NCBI GenBank assembly: GCA_034408895.1
Contig: JAWXCI010000056.1
Coordinates: 1-17,372, forward strand
From: UBA4660 sp034408895
Lineage (GTDB): Bacteria; Bacteroidota; Bacteroidia; Flavobacteriales_D; Sanyastnellaceae
Reading direction: 5' to 3'
Length of the DNA: 17,372 nucleotides
The notes under the pieces were generated by a model. That model worked only from the letters and a program-made list of their open reading frames with translations. It had not been told where the DNA came from and did not search any database. Shown here one piece after another: positions 15,962-17,372 of the stretch. Numbering within the stretch: position 1 is the first letter of the stretch; the number at the start of each line of letters is the position of its first letter. The position numbers and the translations under genes were made by a program.

Positions 15962-16360
15962 TCAGCCGTAGAGCACCAATGAGCAATTCATTTTGTAAAA
16001 TTGAATTGGTGGCGGATCGTGATCATAGACACTGTTGAAATGATCATCCGCTAAAACAGGCGCTATCGAAACGGTTGATTGAAAGCCTATTTCAGCAATC
16101 ACCGGACTAAGCTCAACAACTTTCGGAATTCGGTGAACATCGTCAAGTTTAATCTTGACTTCTTCAAACTTGCAGCAATTTTTTTGTAGGCAGCAGGACT
16201 TGTCATCTTCATGGCTACAACACTTTTTATTCAGAGAGATGACACCTACCTCGGCCAACTTGCCGCAGCAATAATGCAGGTGGATACTTATTCCTGAAGT
16301 AAGCAACAGGTAGATAAGTGAAGCGGATATGACAAGAATCTTTTTCAAAACGCTGAACAC
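15962..16360 (-). CDS. HYC_CC_PP-type small cysteine-rich protein
   Basis: A 132-residue protein with an N-terminal hydrophobic segment (LKKILVISASLIYLLLTSG) that is a signal peptide or membrane anchor. It then carries HLHYCCGKL (HYC at 29-31), paired cysteines at 47-48, 56-57 and 62-63, a C-terminal PPP (116-118) and a late C126, nine cysteines in all. This order of HYC, CC and PP motifs defines a small Bacteroidota family of unknown biochemistry that often neighbours HMA proteins and TonB receptors. A metal-binding or metal-sensing role in the periplasm is likely but inferred. The start is uncertain: both candidate codons, 16402 and 16360, are GTG. I chose 16360 because it puts the hydrophobic segment at the N-terminus and because a perfect -7 element at 16388-16395 would lie inside the longer version. 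Confidence 0.8.
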   Translation of the reverse strand: MFSVLKKILVISASLIYLLLTSGISIHLHYCCGKLAEVGVISLNKKCCSHEDDKSCCLQKNCCKFEEVKIKLDDVHRIPKVVELSPVIAEIGFQSTVSIAPVLADDHFNSVYDHDPPPIQFYKMNCSLVLYG

Positions 16361-16387
16361 AAAAGTAGGATGTTCAAATTGTGATGG

Positions 16388-16395
16388 CAAAGGTA
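16388..16395 (-). promoter_or_regulatory. -7 element (TACCTTTG) of the metal operon
   Basis: On the minus strand this is TACCTTTG, an exact TAnnTTTG. Transcription would begin about 6-8 bases downstream, near 16381, which leaves about 20 bases before the GTG at 16360. The region about 20 bases upstream reads CTTAACAG rather than TTTG, so the -33 element is weak or absent. A promoter with a poor -33 element may depend on an activator. Confidence 0.55.
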
Positions 16396-16451
16396 CCGGC
16401 ACAACTACTTACCATTCTGTTAAGATCGCGGTGCAAAACATTCCGACAGTA

Positions 16452-16465
16452 GGTTATCCTTAACC
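16452..16465. repeat. Inverted repeat GGTTA-tcct-TAACC
   Basis: GGTTA (16452-16456) and TAACC (16461-16465) are perfect reverse complements with a 4-base centre. It lies in the intergenic region shared by the metal operon and the aquaporin gene, 23 bases upstream of the aquaporin -7 element. It shares bases 16462-16465 with the next inverted repeat, so only one of the two could form a hairpin at a time. Confidence 0.45.
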
Positions 16466-16483
16466 GGGTTTTGATAGCCGGTT
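16462..16483. repeat. Inverted repeat AACCGG-N10-CCGGTT, operator candidate
   Basis: AACCGG (16462-16467) and CCGGTT (16478-16483) are perfect reverse complements, with centres 16 bases apart. The downstream half ends 5 bases before the aquaporin -7 element at 16489, so a dimeric regulator bound here would cover the -33 to -10 region of that promoter. No regulator gene is in the window. Confidence 0.45.
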
Positions 16484-16488
16484 GCGAA

Positions 16489-16496
16489 TACGTTTG
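16489..16496 (+). promoter_or_regulatory. -7 element (TACGTTTG) of the aquaporin gene
   Basis: TACGTTTG is an exact TAnnTTTG match, 36 bases before the ATG at 16533. A TTTTG at 16469-16473 lies only 15 bases upstream, short of the usual spacing of about 20, so the -33 element is not convincing. Confidence 0.55.
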
Positions 16497-16532
16497 ACCC
16501 TTCAAAAAAGTTGAACCTAATACCAAATCCAA

Positions 16533-17177
16533 ATGAAAAAACTTATTTATGAATTAATCGGAACCCTTGTTCTTGTTTTCACCATTGGCACTGCGGTGGC
16601 CTCCGGCAGTGTGTTCGCTCCTCTTTCCATTGGTTGTGCCTTGATGGTAATGGGGTATGCCGGTGGGCATATCAGCGGTGCGCATTACAACCCTGCGGTG
16701 TCGCTTGCCATTTTTATCCGTGGAAAAATTTCTGGTCCTGAAATGTTTCAGTACTGGATCGCCCAGATTAGCGGAGGCCTTGCCGGGGCCTTCCTCAGTT
16801 GTGCCATTACAGGAAGCGATACCTGTTGTCAGATGATACCCGAAGCGGAAGCGAGCAGGGCGGTGTTTGCTGAATTGATAGGGACTTTTATTCTCGCTTT
16901 CGTGGTGTTGAATGTGGCCACAGTGAAAGCCCACCACGGCAATTCGTTCTACGGGCTTGCTATAGGCTTTACCATTTTCGCTCTTGCTTCCACTATCGGC
17001 AGCATATCCGGTGGAGCTTACAATCCGGCAGTGGGCATTAGTCGTTGTTTTTGCGATATGGCCAATGGTGGACCTTCACTTTCCAATCTTTGGATTTATT
17101 TGGTGGGGCCGTTTGCCGGTGCCACACTTGCTGCACTGGTGTGGAACTATTGCAACGACAGGAAAGCGAACGACTGA
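16533..17177 (+). CDS. Aquaporin / MIP-family channel with atypical second NPA region
   Basis: A 214-residue inner-membrane channel of the MIP family, slightly shorter than AqpZ (about 230). It has six hydrophobic helices and two half-helices. The first half carries GGHISGAHYNPAVS with N53-P54-A55, and the second carries SISGGAYNPAVGIS with N164-P165-A166. In water and glycerol channels the second NPA is normally followed directly by the Arg of the aromatic/arginine selectivity filter (NPAR); here V167 takes that place and the nearest Arg is R171. This should change pore selectivity, so water, small neutral solutes or metalloid acids are all possible. The protein also has C97, C98 and a CF-C pair near 173-175. 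It is divergent from the metal operon, with a shared 172-base intergenic region. The family is certain; the substrate is not. Confidence 0.93.
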   Translation: MKKLIYELIGTLVLVFTIGTAVASGSVFAPLSIGCALMVMGYAGGHISGAHYNPAVSLAIFIRGKISGPEMFQYWIAQISGGLAGAFLSCAITGSDTCCQMIPEAEASRAVFAELIGTFILAFVVLNVATVKAHHGNSFYGLAIGFTIFALASTIGSISGGAYNPAVGISRCFCDMANGGPSLSNLWIYLVGPFAGATLAALVWNYCNDRKAND

Positions 17178-17223
17178 AGTTTATCATGCGCGCAATTGCA
17201 ATTTTCCCTTTCAAATGATATAA

Positions 17224-17256
17224 AAGTCCAGGAGGGACGACCTTTTGGTAGAGAAG
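17224..17256 (+). repeat. Dispersed-type 33-bp repeat, copy 1
   Basis: This runs from AAGTCC through GGGACG to CTTTTGGTAGAGAAG and matches copy 2 at 28 of 33 positions. The inner part (GTCC, then GGAC) can form a short stem. It follows the aquaporin gene by 46 bases. Confidence 0.6.
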
Positions 17257-17277
17257 CAACAACGACTCGCATGCACC

Positions 17278-17310
17278 AAGTCCCGAAGGGACGGGCTTTT
17301 GGTAGAAAAG
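17278..17310 (+). repeat. Dispersed-type 33-bp repeat, copy 2
   Basis: AAGTCCCGAAGGGACG followed by a CTTTTGGTAGAAAAG tail. GTCCC and GGGAC form a 5-bp stem around GAA. The same CCCGAAGGG core occurs as CCCCGAAGGGG at 10216-10226. I recall such cores, followed by a TTTGGTAGAAAA-like tail, as multicopy intergenic elements in Bacteroidota genomes, but this cannot be tested from one window. Confidence 0.6.
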
Positions 17311-17328
17311 TAAGCGATGAAATATGCA

Positions 17329-17349
17329 AAGTCCCTCCGGGACTTGGTG
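17329..17349 (-). repeat. Inverted partial copy of the repeat
   Basis: AAGTCCC (17329-17335) and GGGACTT (17339-17345) form a perfect 7-bp stem with a 3-base loop. In addition GGGACTTGGTG (17339-17349) is the exact reverse complement of CACCAAGTCCC at 17274-17284, so it can pair with copy 2 as an 11-bp stem. It lacks the CTTTTGGTAGAAA tail. Confidence 0.5.
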
Positions 17350-17372
17350 GTATCGAGCAGTCATTTGTTCCT

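Noticed and set aside
16533..17177. Arsenic-operon aquaporin (AqpS-like)
   Set aside because: No arsR, arsC or arsM gene lies in the window and the second NPA region differs from the standard NPAR form, so a specific arsenite role is not supported, only possible.
17224..17349. CRISPR array
   Set aside because: Only two direct units, imperfect and of unequal context, with an inverted partial third and no cas genes nearby.

Overview
The window reads as chromosomal DNA of a member of the Bacteroidota, probably a free-living or environmental relative of the Flavobacteriia or Sphingobacteriia. Three genes encode secreted proteins that end in type A sorting domains of the type IX secretion system (T9SS). 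Three start sites have a perfect copy of the Bacteroidota -7 promoter element TAnnTTTG just upstream, and starts lack strong Shine-Dalgarno sequences. A CarboxypepD_reg-type TonB-dependent receptor and an HYC_CC_PP-type small protein point the same way. I see no phage, transposase, CRISPR, tRNA or rRNA.

Layout. 1-276 is the tail of a DinB-family gene entering from the left. 277-2274 (-) and 2558-4522 (+) are divergent T9SS cargo genes: one built from a W/G-rich repeat, the other carrying a gingipain (C25)-like caspase-fold domain with no obvious catalytic dyad. 4743-5237 (-) is a DUF1905/YdeI-type protein. 5566-10215 (+) is a 1549-residue T9SS cargo with about 13 Asp-box/BNR-type repeats, about ten Ig-like modules and a sorting domain. 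10272-11735 (+) carries a stand-alone protein with a GreA/GreB-like C-terminal domain and then rlmF, the 23S rRNA m6A1618 methyltransferase. 11924-12994 (+) is a membrane fatty-acid desaturase.

The right end is a metal-handling locus. On the minus strand, a small cysteine-rich HYC_CC_PP-type membrane or periplasmic protein is followed by an exported HMA (CxxC) protein and then a TonB-dependent receptor whose plug begins with a CxxxCC motif. The spacing of the last two genes suggests one transcript. The inferred role is import, sensing or buffering of a soft metal such as copper across the outer membrane and periplasm. Divergent from it is a six-helix aquaporin (MIP family) in which the arginine that normally follows the second NPA motif is replaced by valine. 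The shared intergenic region holds back-to-back promoters and two overlapping inverted repeats.

The window closes with a cluster of short dispersed-type repeats with a CCCGAAGGG-like core, which resembles a hairpin found just after the 1549-residue gene. The most interesting points are the metal operon with its atypical aquaporin, the degenerate C25-like protein and the operator-like repeats.
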